From the NCBI GenBank assembly GCA_005239435.1, contig SZNP01000007.1, forward strand, positions 1-64,000: a DNA stretch of 64,000 bases. The letters are read 5' to 3'. Numbering within the stretch: position 1 is the first letter of the stretch; each line of letters starts with the position of its first letter. Shown here piece after piece: positions 17,545-25,720 of the stretch. Both the position numbers and the translations under genes were made by a program. Below the pieces are notes generated by a model. That model saw only the letters and a list, made by a program, of their open reading frames with translations. It was not told the DNA's origin and did not search any database. The DNA comes from Halorussus salinisoli (lineage in GTDB: Archaea > Halobacteriota > Halobacteria > Halobacteriales > Haladaptataceae).

Positions 17545-18039
17545 ATGTCCGACACCGCGACGCTGATGGACTCCTACACGGAGATGACCGAGTTGCTACT
17601 GCCTAACGACACCAACAACCTCGGCCGGGCGCTCGGCGGGGCAGTCCTCCACTGGATGGACATCTGCGGGGCTATCGCCGCGATGCGATTCTCGAACCAC
17701 CAGTGCGTGACCGCCTCGATGGACCACGTAGATTTCATCTCGCCAATCGACCTCGGCGAGGTCGCCATCGTGGAGGCGTTCGTCTTCGACACAGGACGGA
17801 CCAGCATCGACGTGAAGGTGGACGTGCGGGCCGAAGACCCCCGCGAGGGCGAGGAGCGCGACACCACCACTTCCTTCTTCACCTTCGTCGCGCTGGACGA
17901 CGACGGGACGCCGACCGAAGTGCCGAGTCTCGACTGCCCGACCGAGAACCAGCGGGCGCTCCGGGATGCGGCACGCGAACAGCGCCGCGAGCAGTTGACT
18001 GCGGTCGCCGAGAAAATCGAGAACGGCGGCGACGAGTGA
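17545..18039 (+). CDS. Acyl-CoA thioesterase (hot-dog fold, YciA/BACH type)
   Basis: 164 residues. The hot-dog domain carries NDTNNLGRALGG and HWMD (21-39) with N24 and D39, the catalytic pattern of the cytoplasmic acyl-CoA hydrolase group, followed by HVDFISPIDLGE and an acidic C-terminal tail. It hydrolyses acyl-CoA to free acid and CoA; the chain-length preference is unknown. It stands alone behind an AT-rich promoter region. It may balance CoA pools together with the beta-oxidation-type enzymes found at 24.8 and 27.4 kb. Confidence 0.9.
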   Translation: MSDTATLMDSYTEMTELLLPNDTNNLGRALGGAVLHWMDICGAIAAMRFSNHQCVTASMDHVDFISPIDLGEVAIVEAFVFDTGRTSIDVKVDVRAEDPREGEERDTTTSFFTFVALDDDGTPTEVPSLDCPTENQRALRDAAREQRREQLTAVAEKIENGGDE

Positions 18040-18082
18040 GTCGTCGCGCCACGCGAGTCGTCGCGCTACGTAAGTCGCCGCG

Positions 18083-18874
18083 CTACGCTTCGGTCGTCGT
18101 CTCGTTCATCTCCGCGGGTGTGGTCTCCATCGGAGTCGTCTCCTCGACCGCTTCACCCTCGGAGTCGGTCACGAGTATCAGCTGGAAGGGTTCGTCCCCC
18201 GCGGCCTCCTCGGGCGAGAGGTAGCCCGCGGCGAACGCCGTGTTCGCGGTTCCGCTCTCCAGCGAGACGTTGACCGTGCTGACGACCTCGCCGTCGTTGT
18301 CCTCGGTCGCGGTCCGGACTTCGAGTTCGTAGTCGTCGGCGGGAACTTCCACGTAGTCGCTCGCGTTGGCGAACGAGACGTTGTCGAACAACACCGTGTC
18401 GGTTCCGGCGACGGTCACGTCCACGGCGGGCGCGTCGGGCGAGGCGTGAATCAGCCTGACCGAAGCGTTCCCTTCGCCGGGCGTCTCGAAGTCGTCCTCG
18501 AAGACGCCGGGTTCGAACGTCTCCTCGCCGACTTCACCGAGCGCCGCGATGGTGGTCTGCGTTCCGGCGTCGAGGGTCACGTTGCCCTCGAACACCACGG
18601 ACTCGTCCTCGCTCGTCTGAATCGTCACGTTGTGCTCACCCGCGGAGACGTTGAGATAGTCGCTGACGGTGCCGAACTCGACGCCTTCGAGAACGGGGTC
18701 GCCGTCCACGAGTACGTCCACTGCGGGCGCGTCGGGTGAGACGTGAGCGACCCTGACTTGTGCTTCTTCGTCCTGTACGGCCGCGAACGACCCGCCGACG
18801 CCGAGACTGGCGATAAGAGTTATCGCCAGGCCGACTGCGACGAGTCGTTTCAGTGGCTTTTCGTCTGGTGTCAT
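18083..18874 (-). CDS. DUF4397 secreted protein (copy 1)
   Basis: 263 residues from the ATG at 18874, placed about 30 nt after a TATA box (TTTATATC). A hydrophobic signal segment spans residues 9-31. Two DUF4397 repeats follow, marked by VRVAHVSPDAPAVDVLVDG and VRLIHASPDAPAVDVTV, each with a FEP/DDFE-type connector. The tail is Glu/Thr-rich (EETTPMETTPAEMNETT). DUF4397 domains are beta-sandwich extracellular modules of unknown function. It is about two-thirds identical in layout to the next gene, so the two are a tandem duplication. Confidence 0.85.
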   Translation of the reverse strand: MTPDEKPLKRLVAVGLAITLIASLGVGGSFAAVQDEEAQVRVAHVSPDAPAVDVLVDGDPVLEGVEFGTVSDYLNVSAGEHNVTIQTSEDESVVFEGNVTLDAGTQTTIAALGEVGEETFEPGVFEDDFETPGEGNASVRLIHASPDAPAVDVTVAGTDTVLFDNVSFANASDYVEVPADDYELEVRTATEDNDGEVVSTVNVSLESGTANTAFAAGYLSPEEAAGDEPFQLILVTDSEGEAVEETTPMETTPAEMNETTTEA

Positions 18875-19064
18875 TGCCGAACTAGTTTGTGCTTCAACAA
18901 GATATAAATCGGTTCGACCCTCCATGTGGGTAACCGATACAACCCATACGCGTAACCGACACAACCGAAATCAAGACGTCGATTTCCGCAACCCGACCAC
19001 GCTCCGGCCGGTCGAAATCTGGCTTACCGTCGCCGAAAAGAAATATTTCGTGATGTCTCTCGAC

Positions 19065-19835
19065 TTACCCCATCTCGGTCGTGGTCGTCTCGTTCATCGT
19101 CGTTCCATCGCCGCTGTCGGTCGCCACGATGAGGTCGAACGGCACGTCTGCCGGTGCCTCGTCGGGCGAGAGATAGCCCGCGGCGACCGCCGAGTACACC
19201 GTCCCGCCCTCCAGCGAGACGTCGAAGGTGGTCACGACCTCGCCGTCGTTGTCCTCGGTCGCGGGCCGGACTTCCAGCGTGTAGTCGCCCGCGGGAACCT
19301 CCACGTAGTCGGTGGCGTTGCCGAACGTCACGTTGTCGTAGAGAACTGCACCCGACTCCTCGACGGTCACGTCCACGGCGGGCGCGTCGGGCGAGGCGTG
19401 GACGAGTCGGACCGAGGCGTTCTCGTCGCTGGGCGTCTCGAAGTCGTCCACGTAAATCGCCGGTTCGAAGGTCTCCTCGCTCACCTCGCCGATGGCCGCG
19501 ACGGTGTACATCGTCCCGGCCTCGACGGTGACGCTCCCCTCGAAGACGACCGATTCGTCCTCGCTCGTCTGGATCGTCACCGTCCGCTCACCCGCGGGCA
19601 CCTGCAGGTAGTCGCTGACGGTGCCGAACTCGACGCCTTCGAGGACCGGTTCGCCGTCCACGAGTACGTCCACTGCGGGCGCGTCCGGCGAGAGGTGTGC
19701 CACCCGGACCTGCGCTGCTCCCGAACCGTTGGCTCCGACGGTTGCTATCCCTACCCCTACGAATCCCGTCAACACCAGCACGGCGACGCCGACCGTCACC
19801 ACTCGTCTCGTCTTGTTCGTCTGTGTCTCACACAT
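19065..19835 (-). CDS. DUF4397 secreted protein (copy 2)
   Basis: 256 residues from the ATG at 19835. A TATA-like TTTATGTA about 27-34 nt upstream favours this start over the one at 19883. A signal-anchor helix (VVTVGVAVLVLTGFVGVGI) is followed by two DUF4397 repeats (VRVAHLSPDAPAVDVLVDG, VRLVHASPDAPAVDVTV) and a Thr/Glu-rich end (TTMNETTTTEMG). It is the paralogue of 18083-18874, with its own promoter. The proteins probably sit on the cell surface, but no partner or ligand can be named. Confidence 0.85.
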   Translation of the reverse strand: MCETQTNKTRRVVTVGVAVLVLTGFVGVGIATVGANGSGAAQVRVAHLSPDAPAVDVLVDGEPVLEGVEFGTVSDYLQVPAGERTVTIQTSEDESVVFEGSVTVEAGTMYTVAAIGEVSEETFEPAIYVDDFETPSDENASVRLVHASPDAPAVDVTVEESGAVLYDNVTFGNATDYVEVPAGDYTLEVRPATEDNDGEVVTTFDVSLEGGTVYSAVAAGYLSPDEAPADVPFDLIVATDSGDGTTMNETTTTEMG

Positions 19836-20040
19836 ACTGCGACAGGGCTTCAGGACGATGTGTACATAAATCGCCACGACCATTTACGGCGTAACGTGAC
19901 GTAGAAGCGACGAAAACGCGGATTACGGTCGGGCCCCGAGAAGTGACGACCACGCCCCCGTTCGCATAAAACCCTTCTAACGCGGGCGAACGCCTCTTCG
20001 GAAGGAACGCTTATCGGCGTCGCTCTCGTACTCGGCGAGT

Positions 20041-20505
20041 ATGGGACTCGACGTGGCGGTTCCGGATCCGCCCGAACTCGCGGAAGAGACCGACATGCAG
20101 GAGTACGAGGACGTAGAAATCCAGGGCGACACCGACTACCGCCGGACCGAACTCGAGGAGTTCCTGCGCGACGGCGCGTGGGCCGAGGCGTTCGGCGAGT
20201 GGTCCGAACACACCGACCTCGACGAGTCGGAGTTCGAAATCGCCCGCGAACTCGGCCTGTTCCGCGAGTTCGACTTCTTCTGGGACGACTTCGCCGACCG
20301 AGTCGGCTACCACGCGCCGGGCATCCCCGAGGACTGGAAGGCACGCGATTACCACGCCGACCTCGACTCGTGGAACGCGGTCTCTGGCATCAACGCCGCG
20401 ATGACCGAACTCGGCCAGATCGTCTGTGACGTTCTGGAGTCCGACTACATCGACTGGGAGGCCGACTACGAAGCGCCCGAAGACCTTCCGGACTTCGAGA
20501 CCTGA
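20041..20505 (+). CDS. Haloarchaeal conserved acidic protein, function unknown
   Basis: 154 residues, very acidic, soluble, without membrane segments or cysteine clusters. Distinct blocks include DVEIQGDTDYRRTELEEFL and a Trp/Phe-rich centre (FREFDFFWDDFADRVGYHAPG). I do not recognise a characterised family. Codon usage and composition match real haloarchaeal genes. The 3' end overlaps the converging gene at 20466 by 40 nt. Confidence 0.75.
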   Translation: MGLDVAVPDPPELAEETDMQEYEDVEIQGDTDYRRTELEEFLRDGAWAEAFGEWSEHTDLDESEFEIARELGLFREFDFFWDDFADRVGYHAPGIPEDWKARDYHADLDSWNAVSGINAAMTELGQIVCDVLESDYIDWEADYEAPEDLPDFET

Positions 20506-21380
20506 TTTTCCGACTCCGCGTCCCGAACGTCCTTTTCTTTCGGATAGCCTTCTGGCACGCCGAACCCCGCCGCGCGTAGCGTCTCGTGCGCCGAGGCGAG
20601 AGCGCGCACCCACTCGCGGCCGCGGTCGGTGCGGGCGTGTGCAGCGTAGCGAATCGGCGACCCCGAGACGGTTCGGTCGGCCAACTCCACGCTCGCTCCG
20701 GCGTACTCGTCGGCCAGCGCGGGGTCAGAGAAGTCGATACGGTCCGGGAGTACGAGCGAGGGTAGGTCGTGTTCGACCGCCATGTTCCGGTAGGCGAACG
20801 CGGCGTCGATGCCACCCGCTTCCAGCGTCCGGAGGAGTCCGGTCTCCGGAAAGACGTCGGTCCGGGCGAGGACCGACTCGACGTCGATACCCTCCGCGAG
20901 GTCGAGCGCCATCGCGGTCCGGTAGCCGAGCGGGTCCCGTTCGGGGTCGGTCCGGCCGAGCGAGAGGTCCGAGTCCGCGACCAGCGCGCGCCAGTCGTCG
21001 TGTCGGGCGGCCACGGATTCGGGTCGATAGGCGACGACCAGCGCGTTCGTGGCGAAACAGGTCACGCGCTCGGCCATACCCGAGAACAGCGTCGGGTCGG
21101 CCAGCGCCACCGCGTCCGGGTCGCGCAGGCCGTCTTCGAGCAGACGACGACAGGCGACGCTTCCGTGGGCCTCGACGCTCGCGTCGCCGAACTCGCTGGC
21201 GAGTCGCTGGAGGCTCCCGGCAACGAGGACGTTCGCTCGGCACAGCGTGGAGTCTTCCCCGCTCTCACTCGAATCTTCCGCGTCGGCGCCCGGCCGGACC
21301 GCCAGCGCGCCGACGCCTGCGGCGCTCCCGGCCGCGAGCAGACCTGCACCCTGCCGAAGGACGTCGCGCCGACTCGACAC
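20466..21380 (-). CDS. Orphan tungstate/molybdate-type substrate-binding protein
   Basis: 304 residues from the GTG at 21380, directly before the Tat motif SSRRDVLRQGAG. Upstream extension to 21488 adds an unlikely basic segment. The mature domain matches WtpA/ModA-type anion-binding proteins: VLVAGSLQRLASEF, HGSVACRRLLEDG, ALADPTLF, GRTDPERDPLGYRTAMA and the GGIDAAFAYRNMA stretch. It should bind molybdate, tungstate or a similar oxyanion for an ABC importer. No permease or ATPase gene is adjacent, so it works with components elsewhere or is an orphan. A 7-bp inverted repeat just upstream may be its operator. Confidence 0.85.
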   Translation of the reverse strand: MSSRRDVLRQGAGLLAAGSAAGVGALAVRPGADAEDSSESGEDSTLCRANVLVAGSLQRLASEFGDASVEAHGSVACRRLLEDGLRDPDAVALADPTLFSGMAERVTCFATNALVVAYRPESVAARHDDWRALVADSDLSLGRTDPERDPLGYRTAMALDLAEGIDVESVLARTDVFPETGLLRTLEAGGIDAAFAYRNMAVEHDLPSLVLPDRIDFSDPALADEYAGASVELADRTVSGSPIRYAAHARTDRGREWVRALASAHETLRAAGFGVPEGYPKEKDVRDAESENQVSKSGRSSGAS

Positions 21381-21415
21381 GGAGGTAACGACAATACGAT
21401 ACTCGAAAAGAGTTT

Positions 21416-21435
21416 CGTAACCAGTAATGGTTACG
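21416..21435. promoter_or_regulatory. Perfect inverted repeat upstream of the oxyanion-binding protein gene
   Basis: CGTAACC-AGTAAT-GGTTACG: 7-bp perfect arms with a 6-nt spacer, 36-55 nt before the GTG start. This is where a repressor or activator would flank the promoter. A ModE-like or other oxyanion-responsive factor is conceivable but not shown. Confidence 0.4.
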
Positions 21436-21548
21436 CCACGTTCTCGATTCGCTCGGCGTCGCAAGCGGATTCCGATTCCGACGGTCACGAGGCAATCTCA
21501 CGGTTCTCGGTATCCCGCGAAAAGAGGCGGCCGACGGCCAAGCGTCCC

Positions 21549-22439
21549 TCAGAACTCGGCTTCGAGTCGGTCGACGAGGTCCTCGTTGCCGACGTATACC
21601 GGCGTGCGCTGGTGAATCGCCTCGGCGTCGGCGTCCAAAAGCGACTCTTCGCCGTTCGAGGACGCGCCGCCCGCAGACTCCACGATGTACGCGATGGGGT
21701 TGCCCTCGAACTGGAGGCGGAGTTTGCCTTCGGGCCGCGACTGAAGTTCGGGGTAGGCGAACACCCCGCCGTAGGTCACGACCTGGTTCACGTCGCCTAT
21801 CATCGCACCGCCGTACCGCAATTTGAGTTCGTCCTCGACGTCGCTGGCGTAGTCGGCGAAGCGGTCGGTCCAGTCCGGCACGCGCCCCCCGAACCCGTAG
21901 ACCGTCGGGTCGTCGGGCAGGGTCACGCCTTCGCGGACCGCGCGGCGTTCGGCGTCGGAGTCGCCGTCGCCTTCCACGACGTATTCTGTCACCTCGCCGT
22001 CCCGGGCGACGACCATCGTCGTGATGGGACCGTAGAGGACGTACGCCGCGGCGACGAGGTCCCGGCCACTGGCGGGGAGTTCACCGTCGTACACTCCGAG
22101 GATGGTCCCCATCGAGTTGTTGGAGACGAGGTTCGAGGAACCGTCGAGGGGGTCTACTGCGACCGCGTAATCCCCGTCGTCTCCGCAATCGACGACCTCC
22201 TCGCGCTCTTCGCTGGCGAACTGGCCGACGCCCTCGATGGCGGTGAGTCGCTCTGCGAGCAACTGGTCGGCCCACACGTCGGCTGCCAGTTGGGTCTCGC
22301 CGCTCGCGTTCTCGTCGTCGGTCTTCCGGCGGCGGCCCGCGAGTCCGCCCCGGATTTCGGGCGCTGACCGGGCGACGACATCGATGGCGTCCGAAATCGG
22401 GTCGCTCGACTTCGCGTTCGGCGATTCGGCGTCGCTCAT
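21549..22439 (-). CDS. fbp: Fructose-1,6-bisphosphatase (class I)
   Basis: 296 residues. It carries the metal-binding signature DPLDGSSN (96-103), the acidic SEEREE metal site upstream, and the active-site region YGGAMIGDVNQVVTYGGVF. It hydrolyses fructose 1,6-bisphosphate to fructose 6-phosphate, the committed gluconeogenic step. Its ATG overlaps the aldolase stop by 4 nt, so the two are cotranscribed and make consecutive gluconeogenic steps. In haloarchaea these genes belong to the TrmB regulon (family knowledge). Confidence 0.95.
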   Translation of the reverse strand: MSDAESPNAKSSDPISDAIDVVARSAPEIRGGLAGRRRKTDDENASGETQLAADVWADQLLAERLTAIEGVGQFASEEREEVVDCGDDGDYAVAVDPLDGSSNLVSNNSMGTILGVYDGELPASGRDLVAAAYVLYGPITTMVVARDGEVTEYVVEGDGDSDAERRAVREGVTLPDDPTVYGFGGRVPDWTDRFADYASDVEDELKLRYGGAMIGDVNQVVTYGGVFAYPELQSRPEGKLRLQFEGNPIAYIVESAGGASSNGEESLLDADAEAIHQRTPVYVGNEDLVDRLEAEF

Positions 22440-23230
22440 TCGTCGAGGGCTTCGTCGGCAGTGGCGTCCTCGAAGATGACCTGTTCGAGCGCGTCGAGGA
22501 TGCGCTCGGGTTCGTCGCGCTGCCAGACGTTCCGCCCGACCGCGAGTCCCGACCCGCCGGCGTCCATCACGGCCTCGACGCTGGAGAGGAACTCGTAGTC
22601 GCTGACCTTCGACCCGCCGGACATGACGACCGGCATGTCACCCGCCGACTGGACCGCCCACTCCATCGACTCCCGGGCACCGGGGTACTTGACCTTCGCC
22701 ATGTCCGCGCCGATTTCGAGCGCGATGCGGGTGGCGTAAGCGATGACGCTCTCTTTGGTGTCGTTCTTCAGGCCCTGCCCACGCGGATACGACCACATGA
22801 CGACCGGCAGGTCGTATTCGCTGTGGGCCTCCTCCTGCACGTCGCGGAAGTCCTCGTACATCGCCTTCTCGTGGTTCGAACCGGAGTAGACCGTGTATCC
22901 CACCGCGTCAGCCCCGAGTTCGGCGGCGTACTCCACCGACCAGTTCTGGGGAGAGTGGGGTTCGCCCATCCAGAGGTTGCTGGTGCCGTTGAGTTTCGCC
23001 AGCAGGTTCACCGAGTCGTCGTAGGAGGGGTAGTACGTCTCGGCGACTCCCTTCTGGACCGCCAGCGACGTGACCGCGTCGTGCGTGGCGATGTCGAAGA
23101 TCTGCTCGGGGTCGAGCGTCTCCGGCACCGAACTGAAGTCCGCGGAAGGTCCGTGTTCCAATCCGTGGTCGTAAGCGAGGATGAGTGCCTTGCCGTCGCG
23201 CGTTACCGGAGAGTCTTCGAGTGGTATCAT
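22436..23230 (-). CDS. fba: Archaeal class I fructose-bisphosphate aldolase (DhnA family)
   Basis: 264 residues. DHGLEHGP (21-28) is the phosphate/substrate loop, SYPRG (147-151) carries the conserved Tyr, and K181 in AKVKYPG is the Schiff-base lysine. It condenses dihydroxyacetone phosphate and glyceraldehyde 3-phosphate. The closely related ADH synthase is the alternative, but the EHGP sequence and coupling to fbp favour aldolase. A TATA-like TTATGCGA lies about 25 nt before the ATG. It is the first gene of the fba-fbp operon. Confidence 0.92.
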   Translation of the reverse strand: MIPLEDSPVTRDGKALILAYDHGLEHGPSADFSSVPETLDPEQIFDIATHDAVTSLAVQKGVAETYYPSYDDSVNLLAKLNGTSNLWMGEPHSPQNWSVEYAAELGADAVGYTVYSGSNHEKAMYEDFRDVQEEAHSEYDLPVVMWSYPRGQGLKNDTKESVIAYATRIALEIGADMAKVKYPGARESMEWAVQSAGDMPVVMSGGSKVSDYEFLSSVEAVMDAGGSGLAVGRNVWQRDEPERILDALEQVIFEDATADEALDE

Positions 23231-23354
23231 CTATTCCAATCTCCGGTAACATCGCATAAGAGTCTAATGGTCGGTGCTTCCCCTGTGAAACCGTCTCAGA
23301 GAGCATAAAGAGCCGCTAAAAGCGACGTAACCCCGTTTTAGCAAACCAATAAAT

Positions 23355-23370
23355 TACTACTCGTATAGTA
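23355..23370. promoter_or_regulatory. Weak TrmB-like motif upstream of the aldolase gene
   Basis: TACT-N8-AGTA in a short AT-rich run, one mismatch from TACT-N7/8-GAGTA. It sits 125-140 nt upstream of the aldolase start, just behind the stop of the HhH gene. That is farther from the promoter than usual, so the call is tentative. Confidence 0.2.
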
Positions 23371-23375
23371 AAAAC

Positions 23376-24008
23376 TCAGGCGAGGTCCCGGGCGTCGTCT
23401 CGCCACTCGGAGACGCGTTCGGCGTCGAGTCCGAGCGAGTCGGCGACGTGTTCGGGGTCGGCGGTGGCGAGACTCCGAACCGAGGTGACGCCGCCGTTGG
23501 CGAGTATCTCGGCCATCTCCTCGTCGACGCCGGGCACGTCGGTCACGGGGTCGGGTTTGCTCCGCTCGCGCCACGCCGCCTCGGCCTCTTCGGCGGCCCC
23601 GCTCCCGTCGGTGGACGCCTCGCCGGTCGGCGTCCAGTCCCCGCTCGTCGTCTCGGTGGTCTCGGGTTCGTTCGACTCCCAGTCGCCGTTACTTGCCGCG
23701 ACCCACGCGCGTTCGTCGTCCTGAAGCCCTCGAATCTTCTCCGAGCGCTGTTCGAGCGAGTCGTCGTTCTCGTCGCTCCCTCCGAACGACCAGTGCAGCG
23801 AGTGTTTCTTCCGCAAGCGAGTGGCGACGCCGGGGTTCACGCCCGCGTCGATGAGCATCTCGTAGGAGACCGACTTGTCGATGATGCCGGTCGCGTCGAA
23901 GTCGGCGTCTGCCAGCACCTCGGCAGTCGCCGGGCCGACGAAGTGGATGTCTCTCAACTCCGTCACGCCGTCGGTGAATTCGTCGTCAGAGGCGTCGTTT
24001 TGGCTCAC
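23376..24008 (-). CDS. Helix-hairpin-helix domain protein, haloarchaeal
   Basis: 210 residues from a GTG start. Two helix-hairpin-helix-like domains flank an acidic Ser/Thr-rich linker: residues 15-68 (LRDIHFVGPATAEVLADADFD) and about 155-210 (DVPGVDEEMAEILANGG, SLGLDAERVSEW). Such domains bind DNA non-specifically or act as protein-protein modules. No enzyme domain is visible. It is encoded upstream of the aldolase gene on the same strand but 145 nt away, so probably separate. Confidence 0.75.
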   Translation of the reverse strand: MSQNDASDDEFTDGVTELRDIHFVGPATAEVLADADFDATGIIDKSVSYEMLIDAGVNPGVATRLRKKHSLHWSFGGSDENDDSLEQRSEKIRGLQDDERAWVAASNGDWESNEPETTETTSGDWTPTGEASTDGSGAAEEAEAAWRERSKPDPVTDVPGVDEEMAEILANGGVTSVRSLATADPEHVADSLGLDAERVSEWRDDARDLA

Positions 24009-24154
24009 GGGGCGTCACCAGTTTGTTTCGGACTCACACTGGTAGGGCTTGAATGTTTTGCATAGTGTAGAGGAAGTTAAACAGATTCGATATAGATACC
24101 GTTCGGAAATTCGACAACGAAACTCCTACGTCCCCGAGTTGGGAAGGTGACAGT

Positions 24155-24745
24155 ATGAACGACCCGGTCCTGGTTCTCGTAGACTTCCAGCAGGGGTTCG
24201 ACGACCCGTCGTGGGGGACGCGCAACAACCCCGACGCCGAGGAGCGCGCGGCCGACCTCCTCGATGCGTGGCGGCGCGCTGGTCTCCCTGTCGTCCACGT
24301 CCGACACGACTCCCGGGACGCCGAGTCCCCGCTCCGGCGCGACAGCGAGGGGTTCGCGTTCGAGTCGGAGGTCGAACCCGCGGACGACCGACGTGCGGAC
24401 GGCCAGTCCGCGGGCCACCGGCCCGCGGAAATCGAGGTGGTCAAGCGAGTCAACAGCGCGTTCGTCGGCACGGAGTTGGAGTCGTGGCTCCGGGAGCGAG
24501 GGTACGAGACTCTCGTCGTCGCAGGACTGACGACCGACCACTGCGTCTCGACCACGACGCGGATGGCCGAGAACCTCGGCTTCCGGGTGGTCGTGGTCTC
24601 GGACGCGACCGCAACTTTCGACCGGGAAGCCCCGGACGGAACCGAAATCCCCGCTCCCCAGAACCATCGGGTCGCCTTGGCCCACCTCCGCGGCGAGTTC
24701 GCTCGCATCGCCGACACCGACGAGTTACTCGCCGAACTGTCGTAG
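24155..24745 (+). CDS. Cysteine hydrolase of the isochorismatase/nicotinamidase superfamily
   Basis: 196 residues. The catalytic triad is D10 ([10 protein letters not shown]), K97 ([10 protein letters not shown]) and C130 ([11 protein letters not shown]), with the usual cis-peptide region before the cysteine. Members hydrolyse isochorismate, nicotinamide, ureidoacrylate or similar amides and vinyl ethers. Without a metal-binding H-x-H insertion it is not a classical nicotinamidase, so the substrate remains open. It is a single gene with an AT-rich promoter region upstream (AGATTCGATATAGATACC). Confidence 0.9.
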   Translation: MNDPVLVLVDFQQGFDDPSWGTRNNPDAEERAADLLDAWRRAGLPVVHVRHDSRDAESPLRRDSEGFAFESEVEPADDRRADGQSAGHRPAEIEVVKRVNSAFVGTELESWLRERGYETLVVAGLTTDHCVSTTTRMAENLGFRVVVVSDATATFDREAPDGTEIPAPQNHRVALAHLRGEFARIADTDELLAELS

Positions 24746-24841
24746 CCGAGACCCCAACCGTCCGCCGGGGGACGTTTCCGAGTCGAACGCCCGATTCGTA
24801 ACTTCGGTAGCCTTACGACCCGACCGCAAGAATTGCCTAGT

Positions 24842-25702
24842 ATGGTACGAGATCTCGACAACATCGGGAGTATCGGCGTCGTCGGTGCAGGCACGATGGG
24901 GAGCGGCATCGCGCAGGTCGCGGCCCAGAGCGGGTACGACGTGGTGATGCGCGACATCGAGGAGGAGTTCGTCCAGAACGGCTTCGACTCCATAGAGGAC
25001 AGTCTGGACCGATTCGTGAGCAAGGACGAAATCAGCGAGGACGAGGCCGAGGCGACCGTCGACCGTATCACGGGTACTACGGAACTCGCCGACCTCGCGG
25101 ACTGCGACCTCGTGGTCGAGGCCGCGCTCGAGGACATGGACGTCAAGCAGGACATCTTCGAGGATTTGGACGACGAGATTCCCGAGGACGTGGTGCTGGC
25201 GACCAACACCTCCACGCTCTCCATCACGACCATCGCCTCGGTCACGGAGCGCGAGGAGCAGATCGTCGGACTCCACTTCATGAACCCCGTGCCCATTATG
25301 AAAGGCGTCGAAGTCGTCGTCGGCGAGAAGACCGACGACGACGTGACCGAGTTGGCCCACGCGTTCGCCGAGGACCTCGGCAAGGAGACGTGGGAATCCG
25401 ACGACAAGCCCGGGTTCGTCACCAACCGCATCCTGATGCCCTGGATAAACGAGGGCATCCGAGCCTACGACGAGGGCGTGGCGACCAAGGAGGACATCGA
25501 CAAGGGGATGAAACTCGGTACGAATACCCCGATGGGGCCGCTCGAACTCGCCGATCACATCGGACTCGACATCTGTCTCGACGCGAGCGAGACGCTCTTC
25601 GAGGAACTGGGTGACAGGTACAAGCCCGCCTATCTGCTCAAGCGGAAGGTCGACGCGGGAGACCTCGGCAAGAAGACCGGGCAGGGCTTCTACGAGTACT
25701 GA
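24842..25702 (+). CDS. 3-hydroxyacyl-CoA dehydrogenase
   Basis: 286 residues from the ATG at 24842 (an in-frame TTG lies 9 nt upstream). The Rossmann motif GAGTMG (15-20) binds NAD. H145 in GLHFMNPVP is the catalytic histidine, and the C-terminal dimerisation domain is present (KLGTNTPMGPLELAD, KKTGQGFYEY). It oxidises (S)-3-hydroxyacyl-CoA to 3-ketoacyl-CoA in beta-oxidation, or runs in reverse. The family length is normal and there is no fused hydratase. An acyl-CoA dehydrogenase gene lies 1.6 kb downstream, consistent with a fatty-acid or ketone pathway. Confidence 0.95.
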   Translation: MVRDLDNIGSIGVVGAGTMGSGIAQVAAQSGYDVVMRDIEEEFVQNGFDSIEDSLDRFVSKDEISEDEAEATVDRITGTTELADLADCDLVVEAALEDMDVKQDIFEDLDDEIPEDVVLATNTSTLSITTIASVTEREEQIVGLHFMNPVPIMKGVEVVVGEKTDDDVTELAHAFAEDLGKETWESDDKPGFVTNRILMPWINEGIRAYDEGVATKEDIDKGMKLGTNTPMGPLELADHIGLDICLDASETLFEELGDRYKPAYLLKRKVDAGDLGKKTGQGFYEY

Positions 25703-25720
25703 AGAAGACCTTCGAGGGGT

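Noticed and set aside
15863-20505. Equal 40-nt convergent overlaps at 15863-15902 and 20466-20505
   Set aside because: The equal lengths look like coincidence; both involve non-conserved C-terminal tails.
24034-25458. 474-codon minus-strand Ser-rich frame
   Set aside because: It lies over the isochorismatase-like and hydroxyacyl-CoA dehydrogenase genes and has shadow composition.
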